From Coprinus comatus (lineage: Eukaryota > Basidiomycota > Agaricomycetes > Agaricales > Agaricaceae): 64,000 nucleotides of DNA. The stretch lies in NCBI GenBank assembly GCA_034638255.1, contig JAWPGT010000006.1, forward strand, positions 124,001-188,000, read 5' to 3'. How positions within the stretch are numbered: position 1 is the first letter of the stretch; each line of letters opens with the position of its first letter. The notes below the pieces were generated by a model. The model did no database searches. It was not told where the DNA came from and saw only the letters and a list, made by a program, of their open reading frames with translations. Both the position numbers and the translations under genes were made by a program. Below are positions 1-11,219 of this stretch, one piece after another.

Positions 1-2568
1 ACCACTATTTCTAATCCAAATGATTCGTCGGTTCACCAATGTGAAGATGGTCAGACACCTTCTTCTTCATCTTGTAGTTCAAGCAATGACTCGGATAGAC
101 AGGACCTTAACATCGTTGCCATACCAATTGAAGCATTCACAACACTGGGTCCTTCCGACAACGCGGGGCACTCATCTATCTTCTCCAAACTCAAAACCAT
201 ATTAAGCGATACTCCTACCACAACCACATCCCTCTCTGCAACGTATCCATCATGGACATCATTTTCTTCAGGCGACAATCCATCAATTATCCATCACAAA
301 GAAAGAGACAGGCGCCCTTCCGTCTTTTCAACAATTGAATCCATCTTCACCGACCTTCCTACCAATACCCCACCAACTTCCAACGAAACCTCCCCTTCGG
401 TGGCGTCCTCTACTAATGAGCTAGAAGATTATGTTGGTGTAGAGGACCTCCGCACCCTTCTTTGGTCACAAACTAAATGGTTACCAATTGATTTACAAGA
501 TTTCTCCCATTTACAACAAAATCAAATCCAACCCGAATTCATGTGTTTTGAAGGTTTCACCGCCACTGGAAAGGTGGAAGACACACAAGATTCACCCTCC
601 AACTATGTTTCCCGAGTGCTAACGTCCATGCAACGGCAACAGCTCGCACAACCTCATTTGCACTTTGTGCTTGGTGTAGTTATGATGGGGGATATGATAT
701 CATTGTGTAGAGGTGACTCAATGGGTACAGAGGAATGTACATTTGATCTTCGTACTGGGAGTGGGATATTGGAGATTATTCGTTTGGCATTGGGACTAGC
801 GATTGCAGACAACAAAACACTTGGATACGATCTTGATTTTGAACTGGAGAAGGCATTTGGTCATAGTTCGGTTGAAGCGAGAAGTGAATGGAAGACAAAG
901 ATTGGGAAAGGAATGGGAAATATCGATGAGGGTGTCGTGTTCATCCCGAAATACTACAACACCCCACCTGATAACACTGGCAGATCCCAACGCTACTATC
1001 TTCATTACTTGGTTGATAATCGTGGATCCTTTGGAGGTCGAATGACAAGAGTATGGTGCGCGTATCGACAAGTGAAGACCGAGGAAGAGATAATGGAATT
1101 GGTCCACGACGATGATCAAAATGAAGCTTGGGAAACTGTATTGCGTAAGGACAAGGACATCTTTGTTGGTCCCTATGCACTCAAGTACCAGAACACTGAC
1201 ACGTCGTCGATAACATGGAAGGAAAATGTGGTTTCGAGAATATTAGAAGCTGTTGAAAACGAGAAGAACATAACACAAGAAAATAGGCGAAGCGGTGTTG
1301 AATGTATTCTTCTTCCTCAATAGTAAGTATACTCCACTATTGAAGATCATCGCTTTACAAACATTTTTAGCATTCGCAAGGGTGCAAATATCCTTCATAG
1401 GCGTGGCATTACAGAAGAGAGAGGTGTCCCAGAGGCATTATCTCAGAATTCAAGCGGACATTATTCCAGTACAAAAAGTTCAAGGAAGTTGCTTTTGCAA
1501 TTGCTGATGGTCTGCGCGGTAGGTCTATCTAATATCTCGCAACTACTAATACACTTATCATGTGGAATTTAGCTATCAATTGGCTAAACCAATAAAGGTT
1601 TCCTCCATCGAGATATCAGCGATGGCAATCTATTGCTTTCACGAGAAAATCCCTCCATATTCGAGAAGCCTTTCTCGCCAGAATTGAAGGTTGTGTTGTG
1701 TCGCAGGAAGGTCTCCTCACCGAAAGGTATCTATGGCCTCCTCCACGACTTCGACCTTGCCGGCCTTGTGAGCGTTGTCAGTTTTCTCACTTTATAAATA
1801 CCACACCATACCACCATATTTATATATATTCACAACAGGAAAAACATCACAAGAAAATCCAGTCAGCAAATAAGGGTGAGGACTCCTCCATCAGTCCCAA
1901 GTCAAGCGTTCAAACGCACAGCAGTGGTCCAATCGTCTGTTTCTCTTGTATTGATCCTCTTCATCAAACAACTGACCCGATATTATAGGGAACTCCAGCA
2001 TTCATGTCGGTAGCAGCTGCAGAGGGCAAGCATTGTCATACTGTTGTTGATGACGTAAGTGGATCTGTATATATAGCATATGTTACTCATACGCACTACG
2101 TAGGTGGAAAGTCTGTTTTACGTTTTATATCTGTTCCCGTTCAGTAACACAACTCCCCGGAAACCACCCTCTTACCCACACGTTCTTGATACCACCAGCG
2201 TACCAAAATGGCCCACAGCCATAAGGAAATGGACGACGGGTGATGTTCACACAAACCTGCGGCAACTTTCGGACCACAAAATTGGTTTCTTTAAGACCAG
2301 GGAGTTATATAATGCTCCCAACCTTACGAACAACAGCCACTTCAAGAATAATTGGAAGAAAGGGAGCACAGAGAGAAAGCTGTGGGAGGATTTAATTAAC
2401 ATACTCCATGATCATTATCTTTTCTCTCTTCATTCTGGAACGGAACGCTGGTATCCTCGAGGTGCTCAGGAAATTGAAGTGTCGCTTCCTAAACTGATCG
2501 AAGCATTGGATAAACGAATCAGTGAGCCCTTTTATAATTCGACCTGTTATATACATACTAGTTGCTGA
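1..2568 (+). CDS. FunK1-type fungal protein kinase-like gene, 5' end outside window, probably damaged
   Basis: The frame is open from base 1, so the true start lies upstream. The first exon (to 1322; intron 1323-1370, GTAAGT...TTTTAG) encodes a FunK1 N-terminal segment with FVLGVVMMGD, LCRGDSMG and an IIRLALGLA stretch. Kinase landmarks follow: KFKEVAFAIADGL (about 1480-1515), the catalytic loop HRDISDGN (about 1602), LLHDFDLAGL (the DFG-equivalent DFD), GTPAFMS (about 1990), and after intron 2055-2103 VESLFYVLYLF, a typical FunK1 C-lobe motif. The stop is at 2566-2568. FunK1 proteins are an expanded, mostly uncharacterised agaricomycete kinase family. The reading frame does not join cleanly: an extra A in the run at 1586-1588 breaks the segment just before HRDIS, and another shift is likely near 1420. 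A weak acceptor at 1596-1597 could bypass the first lesion. Family call firm; intactness doubtful. Confidence 0.75.
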
Positions 2569-2919
2569 GAATTGGGTTAAAAAAAACAGGAACATCATGG
2601 GAGTCAGGAAGGAAGGGGAAGAAACGTCAATGAATAATGGGCCGTGCCTTTACGTGGCCAAAATATGAGCTCACGCAATTGGCATAAGAAGAAATGAAAC
2701 ATGTACTTATGTACTAATCAATCTTCTTGTTATGATAATCCGGATATTCAATGTTCAACTGTTCAAGTCCCTCTCGTTTCAACTTCAAGTTGAGTTGAAC
2801 TGTATGATCATGTCTGATTTTACAAATGATAATTTGTCAGAGAACGACTCTAATTCAGATTTCATTTTCTACGTTCTTTCTTGTTTAGGGGTAGGCCTCT
2901 CTCTACGTTCGTACCAATT

Positions 2920-3429
2920 TCACAAAATAATCACGATGTGGTCTGCCATTAATAGAGATATAGCCTCTACGTAAGAATTATGTGCAATCATGGTACCAAA
3001 CGTACAATAATCATGATCCTCCACAAGTTTGAATATCGCCTCTTGGAAATCCCTACTGCATTGAGTAGTAAGATACATATCGCAACGCTGCACCACATAA
3101 TCCATACGCGCTATAATCATAAAGCGAAGCTCCAAAAAGTAATTCCATAGCACGATGAATCAACGAAGACGACACATTTGGTCTTTAACAGCATTCGTAG
3201 CAGCTCTAATGATCCTAACAGTGTCCAGAGATTGACCAAGTTTCGGATATTTTGGTAGGAATTTGTTTGTATCTACGCTTCCATCATATACAATGATGAG
3301 AGCGTGAGAGAGCACAGAGACAGTAAGTTCTGCAGTCGTATCGTCAGGGTCGTTTTCCGGAATTAGGATCTTGAATGGCATAGCGTTCTCGGCAATATTA
3401 AGTGTTAATGTGCAATTTCTTTTCTTCAA
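2920..3429 (-). pseudogene. decayed ORF interrupted by one in-frame stop
   Basis: On the minus strand a single frame runs from ATG at 3429 to a stop at 2920, broken only by one TGA at 3160-3162. Both halves stay in the same frame, about 169 codons in all. The upper half contains ILIPENDPDDTTAEL followed by a hydrophobic stretch (VSVLSHALIIVYDG); the lower half has MDYVVQRCDMYL and a helix-like DFQEAIFKLVEDHD. The general pattern is faintly like the BTB proteins elsewhere in this window, but I cannot assign a family. It could also be two unrelated short ORFs. Confidence 0.3.
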
Positions 3430-3739
3430 ATGACAAACATCATATAACTTATTGCTTTCTTACACCTCCGACTACTTAAGAATCCATTTAAACTGCTGAG
3501 GGGGAGAGAGGGATATGTGCTTATGCTTTAGAGGAAGTCTTTACTAGTTCTAGGAGTCTAATATAAGTACAAATTTAGATGGTTTCGTCAGTCATGGTAG
3601 CGATACGGCAGGGGTTGGTGGATATTCTTCCCACCACTACTATTACCCTTCACCACTGCCCCTTTACTTTCCCCCAGCTTTCCCCAAACGCCTTACCCCA
3701 GCATTACCCCTACCCACTGCTGAGCGCCCCTACTACTTC
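3430..3739. other. intergenic, putative upstream region of the multi-TM gene
   Basis: No coding sequence is supported here. The stretch from about 3615 to 3720 is C-rich and pyrimidine-rich on the plus strand (runs such as CCCCAGC, TACCCC), which fits a fungal promoter or 5' leader for the gene starting at 3740. Confidence 0.4.
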
Positions 3740-4947
3740 ATGTCACCGCAGTTTGCAAAATGTAGCCTTCTACCAATGGAATATACCGGGGACTGTAATA
3801 GTATAACGATGCTGGAACAGATATGGGGTGCTGGTACACTTCTTGGATGGTGGATATGTGGTGGGATGATGATGTTGGGAGTTATATGCTTCAGACAGCT
3901 GGGAATTAATAAAGGAGAATCATCAAGCATACGAACCAGGTTACAATGCTTCATTGGCATATTGTTGATTGCAAATACCATCTTCGCAGGCTTGAATTTT
4001 GCCACGGATACTGTTTTGAAACTGATAACTACTTCGTCTTCCCGAGAAGCAAAGTATGTTGTTTCGATTGATGTAACCTCCAATGTTCTCGCTTTTTGCA
4101 TTGCAACGATGTGTGATGTGTTATTGGTATGTATTATGTACCGGAATGCGATGGTTGTATCTCTGCTGACCGCTGTTTCACTTCAGCTATGGCGATGTTA
4201 TAGAGTGAAAAAGTTGCTCGTTACTGGGCTTACCTATTGTTCCCTTTTCCAGAATATCTTCTTGATATTTCCTCTGGTATCATTATGCCTTCTTACTTTC
4301 AGTGAGTACTTGTCCATCATACATCAATATACTCCTGAACGTCGAAGCTGTTGAATTATTGACTGCATAAAAATTAAGCTTCAGGAATTACAGGCTCGGT
4401 ATTATTACACTTCGGTTCCCACTCTTTCTATGGATCTACTGGCCAAAAACTCTTCAAAACCGCTTTACTATCAAACATAATTCTCAACCTCCTAGCAACA
4501 TTCTACTTGTCTATACGTCTCCTAATTCACAGACACATGCTTAATCGCAGTCTAGGAGATTTACAACTCGAACTTGGAGGAACTTCAACATCAGGAGAGC
4601 ATACAAGAATCATTGGAATTCTTCTAGAATCTGCAACTTTGAATATTCCAATAACCATCGCAGCGGTTGTTCTCATTACCCAATTTGACAAAGATAGAGC
4701 TGCTGCTATGCCTATTATTATTCCAGCACAGGTACGTACTTATGAATTTATCCTCGCCTTGAACTATAGTTCAAAATGAAGTATTCACAAGATGTGATAG
4801 TCGTTTGCATCAATTTTGGTCATTTATCAAATTGCGAATGGTAGAGCAATTGAAAGTGACGGTAGCCAGGTGACACATGGGGGAAATACAGAGAGGCATC
4901 GGATGACGAATCTATCTGAGCAAAATAGGAGTCAAATGAATTCATAG
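3740..4947 (+). CDS. multi-pass membrane protein (agaricomycete 7-TM-like family), copy 1
   Basis: Four exons are recognisable. The first starts at ATG 3740 and carries TM segments around WGAGTLLGWWICGGMMMLGVI and FIGILLIANTIFAGLNFA, ending near CDVLL (about 4128). The second begins LWRCYRV after a TTTCAG acceptor (about 4188) and ends at FS before GTGAGT (about 4302). The third (about 4386-4731) runs GITGSVLLHFG... to IIPAQ. The last begins after GATAG at 4799, encodes SFASILVIYQIANGR and a polar tail, and stops at 4945-4947. The minus-strand gene at 10021-11219 has the same exon boundaries and matching motifs, which supports the model. The family is common in mushrooms and resembles orphan 7-TM receptors, but no ligand or role is known to me. 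Confidence 0.75.
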
Positions 4948-5373
4948 GTTCAAACCGGTACGTTTATTCCGGCCTCTCATGTTATCCGGCGTTATTCAGG
5001 GGAGAAATACATATGCAAGTGCAAGATCCAATATATTATTCACTCTTTTTTTACCAGTAAAAATATATACATTTTACAGACCAAAAAAAAAAACTTTTTT
5101 TTCATGTATTGACACTCGGAACGTTGTAATTTATGGAACAGATGATATTTTTTTTTTAATCAATAGCAAATATATACGTTTACCCAGTTTTGTTGACAAG
5201 TATATCTAACTAGCATGATAGCAAAGAGTCGTAGCCAAACCTGTTTCTTCACAGGTCATGCCACTCCGGTCGTCAGTTGTTTTTTAAAGTAGCATTGCAA
5301 GATCATGAGATATGTATAATAAATGGTCACAATGAGTCTATCATACAAGACCAAAGCACCGAAACAAAAAAAA
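4948..5373. other. intergenic, AT-rich
   Basis: Between two convergent genes. It is AT-rich with A and T homopolymers (about 5083-5105 and 5145-5157). I see no gene or RNA. Confidence 0.5.
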
Positions 5374-5889
5374 TCATGCAAATATTTTTTCGAAACGGGA
5401 GTCAAACATCATTTCAATTGTATCATTCACTAGTTTTAGATCTAGATTATAGAATGATCAGTCATTACATCGAACAGAGAGTTGCTAACTTGCCAACACG
5501 TACCTAACTTATCACCCATATTGATAGATGCCATCAGCTTGACAGTTGTTGGGTCTGTTACCGTCCCTACTATCTCCACAAATGTGTCCGTGATATTGGA
5601 CTCAGTCTATGAAAACAAGAAGGATCTTAGTTAAGTGAAAGTTCGACTGATGTATCAAACATTTACGCACCATACCAATTGTTATTGAAACTTGACCGCC
5701 ATCGCTAGCCTCTACAATCGCAGATGTATCGTTGAACTATATTTCCGTTTCCCCCTAAATAAATCCAACAACGATACTAGTATACAAGAGAACACGTACA
5801 GATATGAGTTTGCATGGTAGTCTCACTACCTTTCCTACAAAGTTGGGTAGTCGAGCAGAGTTTACGCGTGGTGAAGTGTGTTCGGCCAT
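5374..5889 (-). CDS. RFA3: replication protein A 14-kDa subunit (RPA3/RFA3)
   Basis: A 104-residue protein in four small exons: 5800-5889, 5671-5736, 5504-5606 and 5374-5429, all phases consistent. It starts MAEHTSPRVNSARLPNFVGK, followed by VVRLPCKLIS, then an OB-fold core with VEASDGGQVSITI, DTFVEIVGTVTDPTTVKLMA and a C-terminal helix VNDTIEMMFDSRFEKIF. This is the arrangement of the RPA3 OB fold plus C-terminal trimerisation helix; family members are about 105-125 aa, so the length fits. RPA3 is the smallest subunit of the single-strand DNA binding heterotrimer used in replication, repair and recombination in the nucleus. Every exon is under 105 nt, so the gene has no long ORF. It lies just downstream of CUE3 on the same strand. 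Confidence 0.9.
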
Positions 5890-6102
5890 GGTGGGCTAAG
5901 TACAAGGAGAACAAGACGCGTTCTACTAATTGGCGTGTTGTATGCGTGTGAATTTCCACCGATTAATTGATGATCCATCAAAAATATGTAGTAAGATTGA
6001 AACCTTCGCTGAATATTTGAGAACTAATCGCATAAATATAGGGTGGTTTTACAGAATTTCAGTTATAACACCCAAAGCAATTTTTACTGTTCTTGAAGTT
6101 GT

Positions 6103-8621
6103 CTAAGACGGTGGTACACCAGCCCCAGCCCTTGCCATCTTTTTGTCGTGACCTCGTTTTCTGTTATGGTTTCCTCCGCTGGCTTTGTTTTTGTCTTTGA
6201 ATGCACGATCTCGGGCGGAATTTCCATCGGCATTTCCCCCATTACCACCAACATTACTACTACCACCAGCAGTGCTACCTGCATTACTACCTCCCCTTCC
6301 TCCACCTCCTCTTCTTCCACCTCCTCCGCGGCCACGACCTCTTCCACGACCTCTTCCACGACCACCTTGGGATGAACTAGAAATAGGTGGGATGGCTGGC
6401 TGGTTTCCTCTAAACTCATTCTTTTGTTTGATTCTTTCTTGCATCTTTGGCTGTGTTTGCAACATTGATCCGATGAGAATGATATAAAATCAAATGAGAA
6501 ACGGACTTACGTTACGATCCAACATTATTTTCCATCCTTCAATTTGTTCATTGTCCCATCCTACAAGAACCGATCAGATCGACAATCAGCAACAATTACA
6601 TTAATAGTAGTCACCTGTATCCTTCTTAAGTTGTTCTCTTATTTTACTTCTCCTTGTTACTGCGTCACGTTCAAATAATTTTGGATCCCTAAGCCAAGCG
6701 AGCTCAAGCGTTGTCTCAGGCGTCATTTTCTCTTCTTCGGCATCGCCTTCATCTTCACCATCTGTTTCATCGGTCTCTTCTCCATCCCCGGTAACCTTGA
6801 GCCTGACCGCTTCAGCCTCATCAAGTTCATCCTCAGGATTGAAAATAACGCGATTGTTTGTGTCCGATTTGGGCGCTCCCATAGTATCCATTTCTTCTTC
6901 TTCCTCTTCTTCAAGGATTGCTTCGGCTCGCCTAAGGATATCGGCTTTCATCTGATCTATAAAGGTACGATCTTGTAAAGCACCGCTGTTACAGAAACAT
7001 CAATATTTTTAATTAACGATTTTGGTATGGAAAAAACATACTCCAATTTCTTTTTTCCAAAGGAGACCTGCGTTAGATCCATTTCTTGATCATCAAATAT
7101 GTTTCCCCTCTGTACAACATTATAACCCTCGACTTGGTTGCTAGACGACAGTGCTTTCTCATTCGCTTCCATCTCCTTGATCAACTCTTCTTCTTCTGGT
7201 GCCCGCCCTTCTAATAATGCAGAAAGAACCTGTTCAACATCTCCGTTGAAATGATCACTTGTAAGCAATAAACGCAAGTACTCTGTACTATAATCAGGCA
7301 AAAAGTCGAGAATTTGTGTGACTTTGGAATCCAACTCGGGATCTTCAACTGGAGGGGGTGCTTTCCCCTTGCCCTTGTTCGACTCGGCTGTTGTTGGTGT
7401 CGAATACCCAGTCATAGGAGGTAAAGTGCTGCTAGCAGTATTGGATGAAACAGCGGCCTGAGAAGCAGCTGTACGGGAGTTAGATCTGTTACCGCGATTG
7501 TCAATGCCGGGTTGAATACCCGACGAACGCAAGAGGATAGTCAATGCACCAGGTTTCCTTTCGTCAGATCCACTTTCACCTTCGAAAGCTGAGAGCATGG
7601 ACTCTAAGATATCTAACCGAGCGTCTTTCTCCTGGGCGCTCTTGAGAACGTTTGCGAGTGTCCGGGAAAGCGAGTATGATTGTTGATAATCAGCGAGAAG
7701 AGGTCGATTTAAGAAGGGAGTAGGTTGTATATTGTTCCCGGCCGACGATCCAGTGGAGGTATTGGGAAGTTCCAGGAGGGCAAAGATAATATCAAACACC
7801 TTCTCTGCTTCCAATGCTAGTGCTATTCCTTTCGCCGATGATATGTCTTCCAACATTTGTGTCAAGATAATATGAAAAGCGTCAATAAGATCCACTTTTG
7901 TTTCCACCCATATTCTTTCCCAATCATCAATCTCGCCATTGGATCTGTTCATCGCTCCTTGTATTACATGGAGACCTCCATACGAGGTGGCGATTGATTG
8001 GAGAGAGGAGTCATAAGCTTGAGCCAATGCAAGCATAAAAGATTTGCTGCTAGCGAATCGTCGAATGAATGTAGGAGGACTGGCACGAAGGAACGAGAGT
8101 ATGCAACATGACGTCTTCCGAAGTGCGTATAATCCTTGTGTTTGATTTGAAGATGCCTGAGGAGTTATGAGGAGAGTCAAAGCAGGTACTAAATCCTCGT
8201 CTATAGCAGTATCAATCGACGTCCCAGCCTCGGAAGCAGCATTAAATATGACCTTTAATTGCTGCTTATGTCCTTTTCCGGAATAAGCGATTGCAAGATC
8301 AAGTAAAGTTTGTAGATCCAAGCTACTAGAAACCTTCTCTCCAAGCGTCAGGGTATGTCTGTGGATAAGTTCTTCGTCTCGTGAGCGTTTTGCGACGTTC
8401 TCAGAGCCCCAGATGAGCGCTTGAAGAACCTGAAAGCTGGCATCCCGCGCATACGATTGGAGAAACACTTGCGAAGCTTCAGTATTGCGTTTTTCCGGTG
8501 GTAGGGCTATAGTTTGTGCGACAGTCGAAGCAATAGTTGCATTTAAAGATGCGAGCTGAGATGGTGCAAGCTGCTTCCTGGCTTGTAACGGTGGATAAGG
8601 AGGTAGTTTTGCGATAGTCAT
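6103..8621 (-). CDS. CUE3: CUE-domain protein, ASCC2/Cue3 homologue (ribosome quality control trigger)
   Basis: Four exons (7042-8621, 6615-6985, 6511-6560, 6103-6450) give 782 residues. I chose the ATG at 8621 (MTIAKLPPYPPLQARKQL); upstream in-frame ATGs lie in AT-rich leader. A long helical N-terminal region precedes a CUE domain (LDSKVTQILDFLPDYS...VEQVLSALLEGR, about residues 430-475). An acidic stretch follows, then RDPKLFERDAVTRRSKIREQL, GWDNEQIEGWKIML and a C-terminal RGG/RG-rich tail ending in basic residues. This order matches fungal Cue3 and human ASCC2, the ubiquitin-binding subunit of the RQT/ASC-1 complex, which splits collided ribosomes together with the Slh1/ASCC3 helicase. The acidic and RG tracts are expected for the family. 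Cytoplasmic, ribosome-associated role inferred from homology. Confidence 0.85.
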
Positions 8622-10020
8622 GAAGTAACAGGATAAACTATAGTTATGTTGTGAATTAAAATTTCTCGTATCAGAAGTATACACCATTTTCAGACTTGTG
8701 TACAACGTACAAATTATAGTTCTAGATATGAACGTTTTGGACAGGAGAGAAAGTCACAAATTGGAGGTCACGCACCAGTGCGTCCGGCCCGGTGCATCCG
8801 GCATCTACGAATTAACCGCTCAACGTAACGTTCACACATTTATGCTCAATGTCCTTCAATAACCTGTTTAAATTATCTTTCTTGTAATATCAGAAGTGCA
8901 ACTGACAACTGAGTTTGACAAGCTGGAAAATGACTCCAACTAAGAACTTCACACCGTCATTCGTGACTATTATTGTGGGATCAAGTAGGATTGATTATCT
9001 AGCCTTGTTGGTGTGGGTAAACAGTGAAAAAAACGAACCGATCATAGTTCATTATAGAAAAATCATTATTCTTACTCCAAAGTATTTATAACTACTGTAC
9101 AATCAGATAAGTTATTCGAACCTATCATCGCATTTGTTGAGGTGATTTGGCAGTTTGATGTCAGCCAGAAATAAGTACATGGTAACTGACATGAACTACC
9201 GTTCCGATCGTAGCTTGGTGGCAGATGGACACAAATGTAAGTGATAACTTAGAACTACGTTCAACTACTAGAGCAAAAACCTCCGCCAAAATCTATCTCT
9301 CATATGATGATAGAACTAGAGCAGCGGGCGGATCCATTCTAGGCTCCAACTCATACCATATCTGCCGTCCATTGATATTTGTTATATAAGAAACAAAGGC
9401 TTGTCCCCCGGCCCCACAGAGACAACTGACTCGGCGCTCCGAGAGGTACACCACAATCAACCGCAATCGCAGATTTAGCATAAAGAAGGTTCATCATGAT
9501 ATGACCGTAGCTTCACAGATCTCTAACGGAGATAATATGTTATCTGAAGACTATGATGTCATGGGAAGGTTCGAGCCTGGAAGTTAGAAATCGCCTCAAT
9601 TTCAATTTCAATTTCTCGTCTTTTCAAGTCCGAACACTTAATGAAATTTGAACGAACGCACCTGTGCTATGCACAGGTACGTCCCTATGTAGTACAGTAC
9701 ATACTTGAACGTTTGAACGACCATCATCCATGTCCGCTTTAGGCTTAAACTCACCACTAAGGATGTTACATCATTTATCCCATTGTTCAGTACGTATCTA
9801 TCAAGTTAAAAAAGTTGAAACCAAAGCATAAGCACCCTTGTCATACAGAAAAAGACGAAACGAAAAAGATCCAATACACAATTTGAAACAAATCATTCAT
9901 CCAATCCGATATAGTAATAATAAAAAGAAGAAAAAAAGAAGAAAAAAACTGTTCTACACTTTGAAATACAAATACAATGAAGAAAAATCCTTGAAGAATG
10001 AATAATGGAGACTGTCGTTA
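8622..10020. other. 1.4-kb intergenic region
   Basis: Lies between the 5' end of CUE3 and the 3' end of the second multi-TM gene. No exon chain is convincing. It contains an A-rich stretch (about 9835-9990) and a perfect 8-bp inverted repeat at 9660-9678. A short plus-strand ORF at 8930-9091 was considered and rejected. Confidence 0.5.
9660..9678. repeat. short perfect inverted repeat
   Basis: ACCTGTGC and GCACAGGT are separated by TAT. It is long enough to be a protein-binding dyad or a small hairpin. Nothing else ties it to a function. Confidence 0.6.
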
Positions 10021-11219
10021 TCATACTGAAGCGTTAGTTTTGACTGGTGGTAATGCACATCTTCTCCTACCAATCGCCTTCCCTATAGCTACCTGATATA
10101 TCACCAGTACAGAAGCAAATGACTTCAAGTGTCGATAATCAGTGACATAGGTAATAATCAAAATAGGTTAATATGGAATGCACTGTTTCATACGTATTAA
10201 CGGACAACATACCTGTGCAGGGACAATCACCGACGCCACAAAATCTCCAAAACTCCTCCAAGTTACAATTCCCACAAGTGTTATAATTGAAAGTGGCACA
10301 TTAATAACGGCACTTTCCAATAACATTTCCATAACTCTATAATGTTCCTTTGTCAAAGAAGCCCCCAATATATTCCGTAGTTTTCTGCGATATAAAATCA
10401 ACCTCAGGCTGATCAATGCAGTTGAAAATACATTAATAGTGATGTTGCATAAGAGTGCGGTTGTTAAGCAGATTTTGGCGACGTTTGCGGTATGACCAGG
10501 AATTTTGGTTTTTCTCGTGGTAATAGCTCCTGCTGTCCCTACGGCTAATGACACAAGATAAGATACAGTATTTTGAAAGATTAAACAACTTACTTATCAT
10601 AACTATCCAACATGAAGCGGGAAACAGCCAAAGATATTGGCTTAGTGATCTTTTCCTATAACCAAATGTTTTCTCTGTCATATAGCATCTCCATACCTTA
10701 CAACAACAAATAATAAGTTATTATCTCAGCCTTCCGATAAACAAATGAATGACTTACCAGCAATCCATCCGTCAATATCCCAGTGAACACAATCATTAAT
10801 GTACATGCTAATTGAAGGTTCAAAAAAGCATCAACAATTTGCTCGGTGGTCTTTGCTCCATTCCCAAACACCGTCCCAACATTGGACCACAAAAAATTTA
10901 ACACCACAAAGACTGTATTAACCATCAGCAGCATGACCACATACCTCCCCAGCATCTGGTTCTGAAATGGTAGATCAACCCCTTTTTCAAGTACCAACGA
11001 CTCCGACTCTGACGAATGTATATTACCACCACCACCACCACCACCACCACCACCACTACACAAAGTATTTCTCCTCCAGAGGAGATGTATACAATTCACC
11101 CCTAGTGCGAACAGACCTCCAAATACAATCGAACCAAGGAGAACACCAATACTCCACATCAACTCGAAATGTTGATAGGAGCAGTTGGTGTGTGCGACAC
11201 AGACCTGCCAGGGAAACAT
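10021..11219 (-). CDS. multi-pass membrane protein (agaricomycete 7-TM-like family), copy 2
   Basis: A paralogue of the gene at 3740-4947 with the same exon plan on the opposite strand. Exon 1 (from ATG 11219) has the extracellular-type start with Cys residues (VAHTNCSYQ), then TMs in IGVLLGSIVFGGLFALGV and YVVMLLMVNTVFVVLNFL, ending near DGLL at about 10758. Exon 2 begins VWRCYMTEK, exon 3 carries LRLILYRRKLRNILG and LLESAVINVPLSIITLVGI to VPAQ, and the last exon reads SFASVLVIYQVAIGKAIG, stopping at 10021. A polyglycine run sits in the loop after TM1. Family function unknown; the shared last exon makes paralogy secure. Confidence 0.75.
11025..11056. repeat. (ACC)n trinucleotide microsatellite inside the multi-TM gene
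   Basis: About ten ACC repeats on the plus strand encode a glycine run in the minus-strand membrane protein. The paralogue at 3740-4947 has no such run, so this is a lineage-specific expansion likely to vary in length. Confidence 0.9.

Noticed and set aside
4880..4960. GGTTCAAACC resembling a tRNA T-loop
   Set aside because: No acceptor stem, D-arm or anticodon arm can be folded around it, and it overlaps the last exon end.
6148..6487. plus-strand Ser/Thr- and Pro-rich ORFs
   Set aside because: Antisense of the RG-rich CUE3 tail; low-complexity shadow.
8930..9091. short plus-strand ORF whose start (SFVTIIVGSSRID) recalls a FAD monooxygenase N-terminus
   Set aside because: No GxGxxG motif and no downstream exons; resemblance is too weak.
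10433..10681. 82-codon minus-strand ORF as a separate gene
   Set aside because: It is exon 2 of the multi-TM gene read on into an intron.
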